64,000 bases of DNA from CAZENU01 sp965117035 (GCA_965117035.1 OZ220748.1:930001-994000); one strand, 5' to 3'. Positions 8,029 through 16,820 are shown, numbered from the stretch's first letter. The notes: generated by a model from the sequence alone, not told the origin. Numbers and translations are program-made.

Positions 8029-8943
8029 ATGCCCAGCCGCAACATCCGTCTTCTCATCGTCGCCACCCATCCCGCCGACAGCTTCGACCAGGCCGGAGGC
8101 ACTTTGGCCCACCACGTCGCCCGCGGCGACTCGGTGACGGCGGTCATCGCCACCACGGGAGTGCGGTCGCACCACTGGGCGCTGGCCGACCAGAAGCGGC
8201 AGGCCGGCGCAGACATAGACGTGGAGGAGCTGGTGCAGCAGGCGGTCGAGGAGAAGCTGGAGGAGGTGCGCAGGGCGTGCCGCATCCTGGGCTTCGAAGA
8301 CCTGCGAGACCTGGGCTTCGAGGACGACGACGTGCTCGTGACGCAGGACAAGATCGAAGCCATCGCCGACGTGATCCGCGACGTCAAGCCCGACATCCTG
8401 ATCTCGCACCATCCCTACGAGACGGGCGGCCTCAAGATGCACGCGACCATCGGCCAGTGCACCGTCTTCGCGTCGCAGATCGCGGGCGGATCGGGCCGCG
8501 GGCGCCAGGAGGGGCACAAGGTGCCGGTGATCTACTTCATGAACCCCCAGTCGTACGTGAGCGCCAACAGCCTCGAGTACGCGGGTACGGACCGGACCGA
8601 CCTGCTGGTCGACATCACGGACGTGATCGAGAAGAAGGTCGAGGCGCTGGACCAGATCGGGACGCAGTTCTACGGCGGGCCGTACGCCCGCAAGCGCGCC
8701 GAGACTTCGGACGGCAACTGGGGACAGAAGGCGCTGGCCGCGTACGCCGAGCCGTTCCAGCGGTTCCAGCCCATGGTGCTCTACACGCTCCCGATCACCG
8801 ACGCCGAGCTCGACCAGTCCACGACGACCGCGGCGGACATGATGACACGCCGAGGCGAGGTGGTCGGCGGCCTCATGCCGCTGCCCGACGGCATGGAGTA
8901 CTCGTCGTCCCAGCGGGTCCCGCCCGAGAAGTACCAGCTCTAG
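8029..8943 (+). CDS. PIG-L family deacetylase
   Basis: This 304-residue protein matches the LmbE/PIG-L family of zinc-dependent N-deacetylases, which act on GlcNAc-type amino sugars and in mycothiol or bacillithiol synthesis. The N-terminal beta-alpha core has LLIVATHPADSFDQAGGTL at about 7-25. The family motif is usually HPDD; here the first Asp is Ala (HPAD). The second zinc histidine region appears as SHHPYETGGLKMHATIG near 140. The start at 8029 follows an AGGAG site; an ATG 42 bp upstream has no ribosome site. A five-bladed-propeller hydrolase-like gene begins 23 bp downstream, so the two form an operon that could release and deacetylate sugars; the substrate is not known. Confidence 0.88.
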   Translation: MPSRNIRLLIVATHPADSFDQAGGTLAHHVARGDSVTAVIATTGVRSHHWALADQKRQAGADIDVEELVQQAVEEKLEEVRRACRILGFEDLRDLGFEDDDVLVTQDKIEAIADVIRDVKPDILISHHPYETGGLKMHATIGQCTVFASQIAGGSGRGRQEGHKVPVIYFMNPQSYVSANSLEYAGTDRTDLLVDITDVIEKKVEALDQIGTQFYGGPYARKRAETSDGNWGQKALAAYAEPFQRFQPMVLYTLPITDAELDQSTTTAADMMTRRGEVVGGLMPLPDGMEYSSSQRVPPEKYQL

Positions 8944-8966
8944 CGCGTCAGAGCAGGGAGAAGAAC

Positions 8967-10409
8967 ATGGCCGAACACGACGCTATACACCCGGAGCGGC
9001 ACAAGCAGCTCTTTCTCGACGACCACGCGGTCGCGGACATGGACGGCGTCACGCGAACGCTTCACCAACCGGTGAAGCAGGGACCCGTGCTGCGCGGCGA
9101 CGTGTCCGTCGGTCAGACCGGCGTGCAGAGCCGCAGCTCCCCACAGTGGAACTCCGACAGGCAGGTGTGGGAGTGGTGGTACTGGGCCTTCTACGATGCG
9201 CCCAACGCCACGGCCGACAGGCTGGACCACTACGCCGTGTCCAGCGATGGGGTCGAGTGGGAAAAACCGCGGCTGGGGCTGTACGAGGGTCGTGCGCCGG
9301 GAGACCATAACGTCGCCTGGGACCCCGCGGCGCGAAGTGTCTACCACATCATCCGGGACGAGCGCGACCCCGACCCCGGTCGCCGCTACAAGGGCCTCTT
9401 CGACGTGCACGACCGCTGGATCGGCTTTTCGGCCGATGGCTTCGACTGGACGCTGCCGGACATCTCCCCGGTGCCCAGCCAGGACGAGTCGCACTGCGTC
9501 TACGACGAGTCGACCGGGCGGTACCTGGCGACCGTCAAGCAGGCGACCGAGTGGGGGCGTTCGGTCTACCTGTCCACTAGCGAGGACTTCGTCGACTGGA
9601 GCTTCCCCAGGCTGGTCTTCAACACGGACGCTCGGGACAACGAGAACCGCAAGCGACGCATCAGGGAGGCCACCAAAGACCCGGACTACCTGACCCCGCC
9701 GGTCATCGGCGAGCCGCCCGAGGACTACATCGCGCAGTGCTACCAGATGGCGGTGATGCCGTACGAGGGTCTCTACGTCGGCTTTCCGGCGTTGTACAAC
9801 CCCGCGGGCCCCGACGGCGAGGGGAACAACACGGGCCTCAACCAGGTCGAGCTGACCGTCTCCCGGGACATGCTGACGTGGGACCGCGTGGCGGGCCGCG
9901 AGCTGTTCATCGGCATCGACCCTTGGGACGGCGTCAACTACGGGACCTCGCAGAGCCTGATGAGCGGCTGCCCTCACGTTCGCGGCGACGAGATCTGGGT
10001 CTACTACAACGCGCTGCGGTTCAGGGCGTACAGCCACCAGCACCCGGAACTCGACCCGGTGTATTTCAAGGACGGCAGCGCACTCTGCCTGGCCAAGCTA
10101 CGGCTGGACGGCTTCGTCTCCCTGGATGCGGCCGAGGAAGGCTCGGTTCTCACGAAGCCGTTTGTCTTCTCAGGCGCCGGGCTGCGGGCGAACGTCGAGT
10201 CCCGCGGCGAGCTGCGCGCCGAGCTGATCGACGCACAAACGGGCCAGCCCCTTCCCGGCTTCACCGCCGCCGAGTGCTCGCCACTGACCGGCGACCGCAT
10301 CGACGGCCAAATCCGTTGGGGAGAGCGGTCAAGGCCCGAGACCGACGTCCCGGTGCAGGTCAGGTTCCGCCTTCGGGACGCCAGCCTCTACGCGTTCTGG
10401 ACAGCCTGA
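8967..10409 (+). CDS. Glycosyl hydrolase-like five-bladed beta-propeller protein (GH32/GH43-like)
   Basis: This 480-residue cytoplasmic protein has no signal peptide. It begins with the pattern HKQLFLDDHAVADMDGVTR, typical of propeller hydrolase-like proteins in polysaccharide and sugar-utilisation loci. Repeated blade motifs are visible: DHYAVSSDGVEWEKPRL (about 90), IGFSADGFDWTLP (about 152), STSEDFVDWSFP (about 205) and LTVSRDMLTWDRV (about 300). The C-terminal 90 residues form a probable beta-sandwich (LRANVESRGELRAEL). GH32/43 enzymes use three carboxylates, which cannot be placed with certainty here. It starts at ATG 8967 behind a GGGAGAAG ribosome site and follows the PIG-L gene in one operon. 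Confidence 0.75.
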   Translation: MAEHDAIHPERHKQLFLDDHAVADMDGVTRTLHQPVKQGPVLRGDVSVGQTGVQSRSSPQWNSDRQVWEWWYWAFYDAPNATADRLDHYAVSSDGVEWEKPRLGLYEGRAPGDHNVAWDPAARSVYHIIRDERDPDPGRRYKGLFDVHDRWIGFSADGFDWTLPDISPVPSQDESHCVYDESTGRYLATVKQATEWGRSVYLSTSEDFVDWSFPRLVFNTDARDNENRKRRIREATKDPDYLTPPVIGEPPEDYIAQCYQMAVMPYEGLYVGFPALYNPAGPDGEGNNTGLNQVELTVSRDMLTWDRVAGRELFIGIDPWDGVNYGTSQSLMSGCPHVRGDEIWVYYNALRFRAYSHQHPELDPVYFKDGSALCLAKLRLDGFVSLDAAEEGSVLTKPFVFSGAGLRANVESRGELRAELIDAQTGQPLPGFTAAECSPLTGDRIDGQIRWGERSRPETDVPVQVRFRLRDASLYAFWTA

Positions 10410-10431
10410 CCTCTAGGGCGACCGCGGTCAG

Positions 10432-11523
10432 CTACCCGTGCCGCTCCCGTAGGATCCGCGCCCCGGCGCACAGCGCCTTCAGCTTCAGGTAGGCCTCGTC
10501 GATGTCGGTCGGGTTGAGGCTGGACGGCGAGAAGCCGCAATCCGGGTTCAGGGTCAGCCGCTCGGCCGGCACGTGCTCCATCGCCCGCGACGCCCGCTCG
10601 ACGATCTCCTCCGGCGTCTCGACGTGACGGTCGGTGTGGTCGACGACGCCCAGGCCCAGCGTCTTGTCCGCCGGGAACCGCCGCAGCGAGCCGGTCCCGC
10701 CCGCGTCGGGCGTCGCGTACTCCATCGCGAACCGGTCGACGTTCATGTCGCCCAAGGCCTCCATGATCAGGTCGTAGGGGCCGGTGGTCGTGTGGCGCCG
10801 GTCGAAGTGCGAGTGGCAGAAGTGAACGCTGACCAGCGTGTCGCCAGCGTCGGCGACCGCCCCGTTGACGCACCGCACCGACAGCTCGATCTCGCGGTCC
10901 ACGTCGGTGATGCCCATGCGCTCCCGGCAGGACGCGTCGACCAGCATCGCCATGTCGGGGTCGTCGATCTGGATTGCGTCGACGCCAATCTTCGACAGCT
11001 CCCGCACCTCGTCGCGGATGACCTCCGTGCAGGCCGCCATGAACTCCTCGCGCGTCGGATAGGCCGAAGTCGAGTGCTCGGCGCTCCACATGCGCCATCC
11101 GACGATGTAGGGCGACGGCAGCGCGACGATGATCTTCGAGTCGCTCAGCCCGCGCAGGAACGACACCTCGCCCGTCGCGAGCGACCGCCTGCGCCGCAGC
11201 TTTGAGACGACCGCCGGGTAGGCCATGTCCGGCGGCGCCGGGTCACCGACCGGGATCAGGTCGTTCTCAAAGCCGTCGACGGCCTCGGACATAACCCTCG
11301 TGTAGCTCTCGCGACGCCACTCGCCGTCCGACAGGTAGTCGAGGCCGGCGCGCTCCTGCAGGAGCACTGCCATCGGAATCGCGGCGTCGAGCAGCCGGCC
11401 GGCAGACGCCTCGTCGATGCGGCCCGCCTTGCGTTCCAGGATAAGCTCCCGCACCCAGGCCGGCCTGGGCAGGCTGCCCACGACGAACGTGGCAAACGGC
11501 TCAACTCGCTTCGGCTCAGTCAT
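10432..11523 (-). CDS. MetE-like (cobalamin-independent methionine synthase C-terminal) family protein
   Basis: This 363-residue TIM-barrel protein resembles the catalytic half of cobalamin-independent methionine synthase and related standalone enzymes. Visible features are VVGSLPRPAWVREL at about 14-27, LDYLSDGEWRRESY near 62, DAIQIDDPDMAML near 180, VHFCHSHFDRR near 220 with a His-x-Cys zinc-type motif, and LTLNPDCGFSPSSL near 323, with the second cysteine of the usual zinc site. The full MetE has an extra N-terminal barrel that is missing here. Such short forms are often methyltransferases of unknown acceptor, so methionine synthase activity is not assumed. It is convergent with the propeller gene and follows fic with a 3-bp gap, so it is probably co-transcribed with fic. 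Confidence 0.85.
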   Translation of the reverse strand: MTEPKRVEPFATFVVGSLPRPAWVRELILERKAGRIDEASAGRLLDAAIPMAVLLQERAGLDYLSDGEWRRESYTRVMSEAVDGFENDLIPVGDPAPPDMAYPAVVSKLRRRRSLATGEVSFLRGLSDSKIIVALPSPYIVGWRMWSAEHSTSAYPTREEFMAACTEVIRDEVRELSKIGVDAIQIDDPDMAMLVDASCRERMGITDVDREIELSVRCVNGAVADAGDTLVSVHFCHSHFDRRHTTTGPYDLIMEALGDMNVDRFAMEYATPDAGGTGSLRRFPADKTLGLGVVDHTDRHVETPEEIVERASRAMEHVPAERLTLNPDCGFSPSSLNPTDIDEAYLKLKALCAGARILRERHG

Positions 11524-11526
11524 GTC

Positions 11527-12699
11527 TCACCGGGGACCCTGGGTCGCGGGCTGGAGAGGCTCTTCCAGGGCTTCGAGGATGGCCCGCGCGCAATATACCC
11601 GGTTGCGGCGGACTTCTCGAACGATGGTCACCATGCCAGCGTCCTCCAGCCGGTCTATAGCGCGCTGCGCCGTAGTGAACGCCACGTCGAGCCGGCCAGC
11701 GAGACCGCGCACAGTGCAGAAGGGGTTCTCGGCAAGCACGTCCAGCGCACGTTCGGCCGTCCTCGACTGGACGGTGGACAGTCGCTGTCGCCAGCCGGCC
11801 AGCAGATCGTCCAGCCGCTGTATCCGGTCCACGGCGTCCTGGGCCTGCAACGCGACGCCTCGCAGGAAGTAGGCGAGCCACTCCTCCCACTCCCCCCGCT
11901 CGGTCACGCCGAGCAGGCGCGCGTAGTACTCCTCGCGTGTCTCCTCGAAGTATGAGCTGAGGTAGAGCAGAGGGGACGGCAGGACGTCCCGCTGGACCAG
12001 CAACAGCGTGATGAGGAGACGCCCGACCCGGCCGTTGCCGTCGAGGAACGGGTGAATCGCCTCGAACTGGGAGTGGGTGACCGCGGCGTGCACCAGCGGC
12101 GGCAGCGTCTCGTCGTACAGGAACAGCTCCCAGGCGCCGAGGCAGTCCATGAGCTCCTCTGGCGGCGGCGGGACGTAGGTGGCCTGGTTCAGCGTCGACC
12201 CGGGAAACCCGATCCAGTTCTGGCTGCGTCGGAACTCCCCGGGCGTCGCGGCGTCGCCCCGGACGCCCCGCATGAGTCGCTCGTGCACCTCGCGCACGAG
12301 CCGCAGCGACAGCGGCAGCGAATCCACTCGCCCGAGGCCGTACTCGAGGGCGACTACGTAGTTGCCGACTTCCCTGACTTCCGCGGGGTCCCGCTCGACG
12401 GCGGCCCCGGCTTCGTCGGCGAGCAGCTCTCCAAGGGTCGCCTGCGTCCCCTCGATCCGGCTCGACTGCACGGCCTCCTTGCGCACGAAGGGCTGGATCA
12501 ACAGGTGGGGATTGGGCAGCCGCCGGCCTTCGCCCGCAAGCCTGCCGATCGCCCGGTCGGCCGTCGAGAGGGCGACCGTGAGGCTCGTGTCCCACGCCAT
12601 GGGCGGCGGGAGCGGCGCCGGGAGATATGCCCGGTAGCCGCCCACGCAGTCCACCATGCGACCGTGAGGCCGACGTATTCGGTCCGGCGCGGTTGCCAT
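11527..12699 (-). CDS. Fic domain protein with C-terminal winged helix
   Basis: Fic enzymes transfer AMP (AMPylation) or other phosphate-containing groups to target proteins. This 390-residue protein has the class II inhibitory motif SSRIEG at 79-84, whose Glu blocks ATP binding, and the complete catalytic motif HPFLDGNGRVGR at 216-227. A Fic_N-type segment precedes it. The last 90 residues look like a winged helix-turn-helix (LAGRLDVAFTTAQRAIDRL), common in Fic proteins that bind DNA at their own locus. Four direct repeats with an 82-bp period start 10 bp upstream of the ATG, a plausible operator array for this domain. The MetE-like gene follows directly. Confidence 0.94.
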   Translation of the reverse strand: MATAPDRIRRPHGRMVDCVGGYRAYLPAPLPPPMAWDTSLTVALSTADRAIGRLAGEGRRLPNPHLLIQPFVRKEAVQSSRIEGTQATLGELLADEAGAAVERDPAEVREVGNYVVALEYGLGRVDSLPLSLRLVREVHERLMRGVRGDAATPGEFRRSQNWIGFPGSTLNQATYVPPPPEELMDCLGAWELFLYDETLPPLVHAAVTHSQFEAIHPFLDGNGRVGRLLITLLLVQRDVLPSPLLYLSSYFEETREEYYARLLGVTERGEWEEWLAYFLRGVALQAQDAVDRIQRLDDLLAGWRQRLSTVQSRTAERALDVLAENPFCTVRGLAGRLDVAFTTAQRAIDRLEDAGMVTIVREVRRNRVYCARAILEALEEPLQPATQGPR

Positions 12700-12709
12700 T
12701 TCACTGCTC

Positions 12710-13037
12710 GTTAGCGGAGATGAGAATAGCCTAGGCCGTTATTATCGCATCAATGGCTTAACGCAAACAAGCTCGGCTCACAGCGGCATTTGTTTGCGGA
12801 GACGAAAATAGTGGACGGCGTTATTATCGTTATGGCCCTATAACGTGAATACTGGCGGTCCGCACTGGCCCTTGTTTGCGGCGTCGAGAATAGTCCGGCC
12901 AGTTATTATCGGTATTGCCATATATCGCAAATCACGTGGGTCCGAGCCGACTCTTGTTTGCGCAGACGAAAACAGGCCGGGCCATTATTAGCGTTATCTC
13001 CATACACCGCAAATAAGACCCGCGGCCCCCCCCCGAC
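12710..13037 (-). repeat. Four tandem units, 82-bp period, upstream of fic
   Basis: Units begin at 12710, 12792, 12874 and 12956, exactly 82 bp apart. Each has a conserved part of about 59 bp followed by about 23 bp of unrelated sequence. The conserved part aligns without gaps. It starts GTTTGCGGAGACGAAAATAG (first unit GTTAGCGG), has TTATTATCG in the middle and ends CGCAAA. The ends form an inverted repeat TTTGCG/CGCAAA. The fourth unit is the most divergent. On the minus strand, the direction of fic, each unit offers a GATAAT or GATAAT-like box (the fourth unit has GCTAAT) and a TATT(T/C)TCG block. The array fills the gap between the fic start and the 3' end of the HAD gene. The rest, 13038-13079, holds nothing recognisable. 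Confidence 0.85.
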
Positions 13038-13079
13038 GCGGAGCCCAAGAAAGGCCGACCCAGTCACGACCTGTGGGAA

Positions 13080-13790
13080 TCAGTCCAGATCGCCTGAGAC
13101 CCACTCCAGCAGGTCTGTCGTGGCCCTCATGCGGGGGAACGGCGGCTCTCGCCAAGGCATCCGCCGCGTGCCGGGCGGCCACCGGTCCAGGAACCACGTA
13201 GCCCAGAGCGGCCGCAGTCCCACGCGCATGGCGCCGTCCAGCTCGTCGAGCGCCTCGTTGGCGGCGTCTCCGACGAAGACCGCCTCCACGGCGGCGGTCC
13301 CCAGCGCCTCCAGGCAGCGCTCGTAGATCCCAGGGTCGGGCTTGAGCACGCCGACATCGCACGAGGCGATGAACGCCTCGAATCGCGGCGCCAGCACGCA
13401 CCGGGGCCACGGCTCCACGTCGCCGCTCGCAGCGTTCGTCACGACGCCGAGCTTCAACCCGCGTGATCGCAGCGCGTCGACCATCGCGACTATCGCCGGC
13501 TCGACGTTCTCGAATGGCGGTAGCCTGCTCTCGTGGCGCTCCCGCCCAAGCTCGGCGATGACCCGCCGGTCAGGCGTGCGGCCGACGGCCTCGCATACCG
13601 CCTCCAGCACCTCTTCGTATCGATCCGGGCGGCCCTTGCTCCAGTTGACCCTCAGCGGCTCCCAGTGGCGCCGGAATACTCCCTCCTCGATGCCCAGCCG
13701 TTCCGCGATGGACATCCTCGGCTGCGTCCAGTCGGGATCGAATTGGGTTATCAGGGTCTCGTAGAGATCGAAGATGACGGCCTTGAGCAC
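13080..13790 (-). CDS. HAD family hydrolase
   Basis: This 236-residue protein of the haloacid dehalogenase superfamily probably dephosphorylates a small metabolite. Motif I is VIFDLYETL at 5-13 with the nucleophile Asp8; the second Asp of DxD is Tyr, as in many members of this clade. Motif II appears as GVVTNAAS near 117, the motif III lysine in VLKPDPGIYERCL near 147, and motif IV as VFVGDAANEALDELDGAM near 170-190. A helical cap sits between motifs I and II. It is transcribed leftwards, away from the SDR gene, and its 3' end faces the repeat array upstream of fic. Confidence 0.9.
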   Translation of the reverse strand: MLKAVIFDLYETLITQFDPDWTQPRMSIAERLGIEEGVFRRHWEPLRVNWSKGRPDRYEEVLEAVCEAVGRTPDRRVIAELGRERHESRLPPFENVEPAIVAMVDALRSRGLKLGVVTNAASGDVEPWPRCVLAPRFEAFIASCDVGVLKPDPGIYERCLEALGTAAVEAVFVGDAANEALDELDGAMRVGLRPLWATWFLDRWPPGTRRMPWREPPFPRMRATTDLLEWVSGDLD

Positions 13791-13861
13791 AGCGTCCGCA
13801 GTCTACCAACTTCGCGGTCGATCCGCGCTTCACCTGCCTTGGTCGCGCCGGCACTGGCCTG

Positions 13862-13890
13862 TTGACGCTCTATGGGGCCGCAAATATACT
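13862..13890 (+). promoter_or_regulatory. Sigma70-type promoter of the SDR gene
   Basis: TTGACG at 13862-13867 and TATACT at 13885-13890 are separated by exactly 17 bp. This gives a start of transcription near 13897, about 23 bp before the SDR start codon at 13920. Confidence 0.7.
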
Positions 13891-13919
13891 GGCCCAACTT
13901 CGACGCGGAGGGGAGACCG

Positions 13920-14729
13920 ATGGGCACCTTCGACGGCAAGACCGTCATCATCACCGGCGGAGCGCTCGGCATCGGCTCGGCCACGGCGGCAGAGTTCGCC
14001 CTCGAGGGCGCCCGCGTGGCCATAGCCGACATCAACGCGGACGCCGGCCAGGCGACCGTATCGGAAATCGAGGCGGCCGGCGGCGAGTGCGTCCTGATCG
14101 AGGCCGACGTCGGCCTCGCCGCGGAGTGCAAGCGTGTCGTGGCCGAGACGGTCGCCGCGTATGGCGGCGTTGACATCCTGTTCAACAACGTCGGCATCCA
14201 GGGCCCGAACTCGTACCACAACGTCGAGAACACGTCCGAGGAGCTGTGGGACCGCATCCTCGACGTCAATCTCAAGAGCGCGTTCCTGATGTCCAAGTAC
14301 GCGATCCCGGAGATCAGGAAGCGGGGCGGCGGCGTGATCGTCAACACCGCCAGCGTGCAGGGCTTGCAGTCGATGAAGCTGGTGCCCGCCTACGCCGCGA
14401 GCAAGGGCGGCATCCTGTCGCTGACCCGGCAGATGGCGCTCGACTACGCGGAGGAGAACATCCGCGTGCTCGCCGTATGTCCCGGCGCCATCGACACCAA
14501 CATGGTGCGCACCGTAGCCGCCAGCGAGGGAGGCGACATCGAGGCTACCGTCCAGGAGTGGGGCCGGACGCATCCGATCGGACGGATAGGCACGGGCCAG
14601 GAAATCGCGAACGTCGTGCTGTTCCTGGCCTCTGACAAAGCATCGTTCATGACGGGCGAGTACGTCTGCGTCGACGGCGGCTACATGGCCCTGGGCGCCT
14701 GGGCAAGCGCCGCCGGCGCCGAGCACTGA
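13920..14729 (+). CDS. Short-chain dehydrogenase/reductase (SDR)
   Basis: This 269-residue classical SDR has the dinucleotide motif TGGALGIG at 12-19 and the catalytic pair Tyr158/Lys162 in YAASK. NTASVQG provides the serine, and the C-terminal family pattern VCPGAIDTNM is followed by ASFMTGEYVCVDGGYM. These enzymes oxidise or reduce alcohols, sugars or hydroxy acids with NAD(P). The start at 13920 follows a GGAGGGG site; an upstream in-frame ATG at 13872 lies within the promoter and is rejected. A DUF4432-type protein follows 16 bp downstream, so the pair probably handles a sugar or polyol. Confidence 0.93.
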   Translation: MGTFDGKTVIITGGALGIGSATAAEFALEGARVAIADINADAGQATVSEIEAAGGECVLIEADVGLAAECKRVVAETVAAYGGVDILFNNVGIQGPNSYHNVENTSEELWDRILDVNLKSAFLMSKYAIPEIRKRGGGVIVNTASVQGLQSMKLVPAYAASKGGILSLTRQMALDYAEENIRVLAVCPGAIDTNMVRTVAASEGGDIEATVQEWGRTHPIGRIGTGQEIANVVLFLASDKASFMTGEYVCVDGGYMALGAWASAAGAEH

Positions 14730-14745
14730 CGCGGAGGTCGACTCG

Positions 14746-15834
14746 ATGCACTACCAGGACGAACGCAACCACGGATGCCGCGTCTCGGACGCGTGGACGT
14801 ACCGCGGGCTGAAGACCGTGGTGATGGAGAACGAGCTGCTGCGCGTAGTCGTGCTCGCCGACAAGGGCGCCGACATCCTGGAGCTGCTCCACAAGCCGAC
14901 CGACGTCGACTTCCTGTGGCGCTCCCCCTGGGGAGTGCGCGACCCATCGAAGTTCGTCGCGACGACCGGGTCGCCCGTGGGCATGTGGCTGGACTTCTAC
15001 GAGGGCGGGTGGCAGACGGTCTTCCCCGCCGGCGGGTTTCCGTCCACCCTTGGGGGCGCCGAGCTCGGACTGCACGCCGAGGCCAACATCGCGCCGTGGG
15101 ACTGCCTGATCGTCGACGACATGCCGGACAAGGTCAGCATCCGGTGCTCCATCCGCACCGCCCGCCTGCCCTTCTACTTCGAGAAGACGCTGACGCTGCG
15201 GACCGGCTCGCCGGTGCTCGAGGTGGACGAATTCATCGTGAACGAGGGACGCGAGGCGGTCCCATGCGTCTGGGGCGAGCACATCGCCCTCGGCGCCCCT
15301 ACCCTGAGCGGCGACAGCGTCATCGACCTGCCCGGGGGCACGCTGATCAACCACCCGGACATCGGGGACGCGAACGCGCGCCTGAAACCGGACTTCCGGG
15401 GCCCCTGGCCGTGGACGGAGGACAGGGACGGCAACCGGGTCGACCTGAGCAAGGTGCCGCCGCCAAGCATCAAGGCCTACGACATGTCCTACATCACGGA
15501 CATGCCGGAGGGCTGGTACGGGTTGACCAACCTGAGCACCGGAGTCGGCGTCGGGGTCACCTTCCCGAAGGACGTGTTCGAGTACCTGTGGTACTGGCAG
15601 TCGCTCGGCGGCGGGTACGGCTACCCGTGGTACGGGCGGACGTACAACGTGGGCCTGGAGCCGTTCACCAGCTTCGCGAACGACGGGCTGAGCAGCGCCA
15701 TCGAGAACGGCACCGCGCTGAACATGGAGCCGGGACAGCGCGTCGACGCGTCGGTCAAGGTGGTCGCCTACACGGACGCCCACCGGGGCGTCGAGAGCAT
15801 CTCTCCCGACGGCGCCGTCGAGAAGCGGAGCTAG
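14746..15834 (+). CDS. Aldose 1-epimerase-like (DUF4432-type) protein
   Basis: This 362-residue beta-rich protein has a galactose-mutarotase-like fold pattern. Examples are VVVLADKGADILELLHKP near 31-48, FPAGGFPSTLGGAELGLHAE near 85-104, and WGEHIALGAPTL near 180 with the histidine expected for sugar binding. ITDMPEGWYGLTNL follows near 246. Family members bind hexoses and are often annotated DUF4432. A GGAGGTCG site precedes the ATG. It is transcribed with the SDR gene. Its stop codon overlaps, tail to tail, the stop of the aldo/keto reductase gene on the other strand, so there is no room for a separate terminator. Confidence 0.8.
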   Translation: MHYQDERNHGCRVSDAWTYRGLKTVVMENELLRVVVLADKGADILELLHKPTDVDFLWRSPWGVRDPSKFVATTGSPVGMWLDFYEGGWQTVFPAGGFPSTLGGAELGLHAEANIAPWDCLIVDDMPDKVSIRCSIRTARLPFYFEKTLTLRTGSPVLEVDEFIVNEGREAVPCVWGEHIALGAPTLSGDSVIDLPGGTLINHPDIGDANARLKPDFRGPWPWTEDRDGNRVDLSKVPPPSIKAYDMSYITDMPEGWYGLTNLSTGVGVGVTFPKDVFEYLWYWQSLGGGYGYPWYGRTYNVGLEPFTSFANDGLSSAIENGTALNMEPGQRVDASVKVVAYTDAHRGVESISPDGAVEKRS

Positions 15835-16700
15835 GCAGCCTCCAGGGTCTGCAGCCTGCGCTTCGCCTCAGCGTAGGTGTCCGGCGGCAGCGGGCCGCGC
15901 TCGGCGACCTCGACGTTCTCCCGCAGGTGGTCGATGTTCTGCGTCCCGACGATCGTCGTGTGCAGGTCTGGGTGCGCCAGCGTGTAGCGCAGCATGAACG
16001 CGGTCCGGCTCTCGCCCGTGCTCCGGAGATCGTCCAGCCCGGCCGCCTCGAACGGCGTCCAACGCTCGGGACGCCCCCTGTTGCTGACGCCGGGCTCGCC
16101 CTGCTGCACGCCGCCGCGGATCACCGTCCCCGCGCCGGACCGCGCGGCGTCCGTGATGACCTCCTCGTGGGCGGGATCCAGGCCCGAATATGGTATCTGG
16201 TACTCGTCGAACGCCTCTCGCTCGACGAACGTGGCGATCGAGGGCAGCACAGCCGACGCGCCTATCCACCGCACCTTGCCCTGCTCGCGCATCTCCTCCA
16301 GCGCGTCCACGAGGCCGCCCCGGTCGACGTCTTCTACCTTCGCGTTGTGGAGCTGCATTATGTCGACGTAGTCGGTGTTCAGGCGCCGGAGGCTCTCGTG
16401 CAGGCCGCGGAACAGGTTCTCCCGCGTCCAGACGTGCTCGCCGCCGCCCGGAGGGCAGCCGGACTTGGTGGCGAGGTAGTACTCGGAGCGTCGGCCCGAG
16501 ATGAACTTGCCGATCATCTCCTCGCTGTGGCCGTAGTCGTTCGACGTGTCGATGAAGGTGATGCCGGCGTCCAGCACGGCGTTGAGCACCCGCTCGGAGA
16601 CGTCGTCCGGCGCCTCCCGCAGCTCCATGGCGCCGTAGCCCAGCCTTGTCACCTCGAGTCCGGTGCGTCCGAGCACGCTCGTCGTAAGCCCGTTGGTCAT
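15831..16700 (-). CDS. Aldo/keto reductase
   Basis: This 289-residue NADPH-dependent reductase has a TIM-barrel fold. The catalytic tetrad is visible: Asp and Tyr in FIDTSNDYGHSEEMIGKF, Lys in LATKSG, and His in DIMQLHN. The C-terminal cofactor region TTIVGTQNIDHLRENV is typical. The start at 16700 has a GAGGAG site; a longer frame from 16766 has none and would add an unlikely N-terminus. The gene is convergent with the DUF4432 gene and divergent from the TPP-enzyme gene. It probably acts on sugar-derived aldehydes in the same catabolic block. Confidence 0.92.
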   Translation of the reverse strand: MTNGLTTSVLGRTGLEVTRLGYGAMELREAPDDVSERVLNAVLDAGITFIDTSNDYGHSEEMIGKFISGRRSEYYLATKSGCPPGGGEHVWTRENLFRGLHESLRRLNTDYVDIMQLHNAKVEDVDRGGLVDALEEMREQGKVRWIGASAVLPSIATFVEREAFDEYQIPYSGLDPAHEEVITDAARSGAGTVIRGGVQQGEPGVSNRGRPERWTPFEAAGLDDLRSTGESRTAFMLRYTLAHPDLHTTIVGTQNIDHLRENVEVAERGPLPPDTYAEAKRRLQTLEAA

Positions 16701-16820
16701 GTGATTGCTCCTCGTCGGGGACTGAAAAACAGGCCCGCAGCGTGGCGGGCTGGAATATACTATCACGGCTCCGTTACGACCCTGCCTCGCAATCGGAACT
16801 CATACAGAGGTGCACGAGAC
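16701..16820 (+). promoter_or_regulatory. Divergent spacer with hairpin and -10 box
   Basis: The spacer between the aldo/keto reductase and TPP-enzyme genes holds a CCCGC/GCGGG hairpin around 16734-16749 and a TATACT -10 candidate at 16756-16761 for the rightward gene. No good -35 accompanies it. Confidence 0.35.

Noticed and set aside
10432..11523. Full-length methionine synthase MetE
   Set aside because: The protein has only the catalytic half (363 residues) and no N-terminal barrel, so the MetE name was not used.
12710..13037. 82-bp array as a CRISPR
   Set aside because: The conserved part is about 59 bp and imperfect, the spacing parts are only about 23 bp, there are just four units, and no cas genes are in the window.
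14775..16820. Long N-terminal extension of the TPP-enzyme frame through the DUF4432 and aldo/keto reductase genes
   Set aside because: The extension is out of frame with both real genes and has no domain; TPP-enzyme homology begins at the ATG at 16821.
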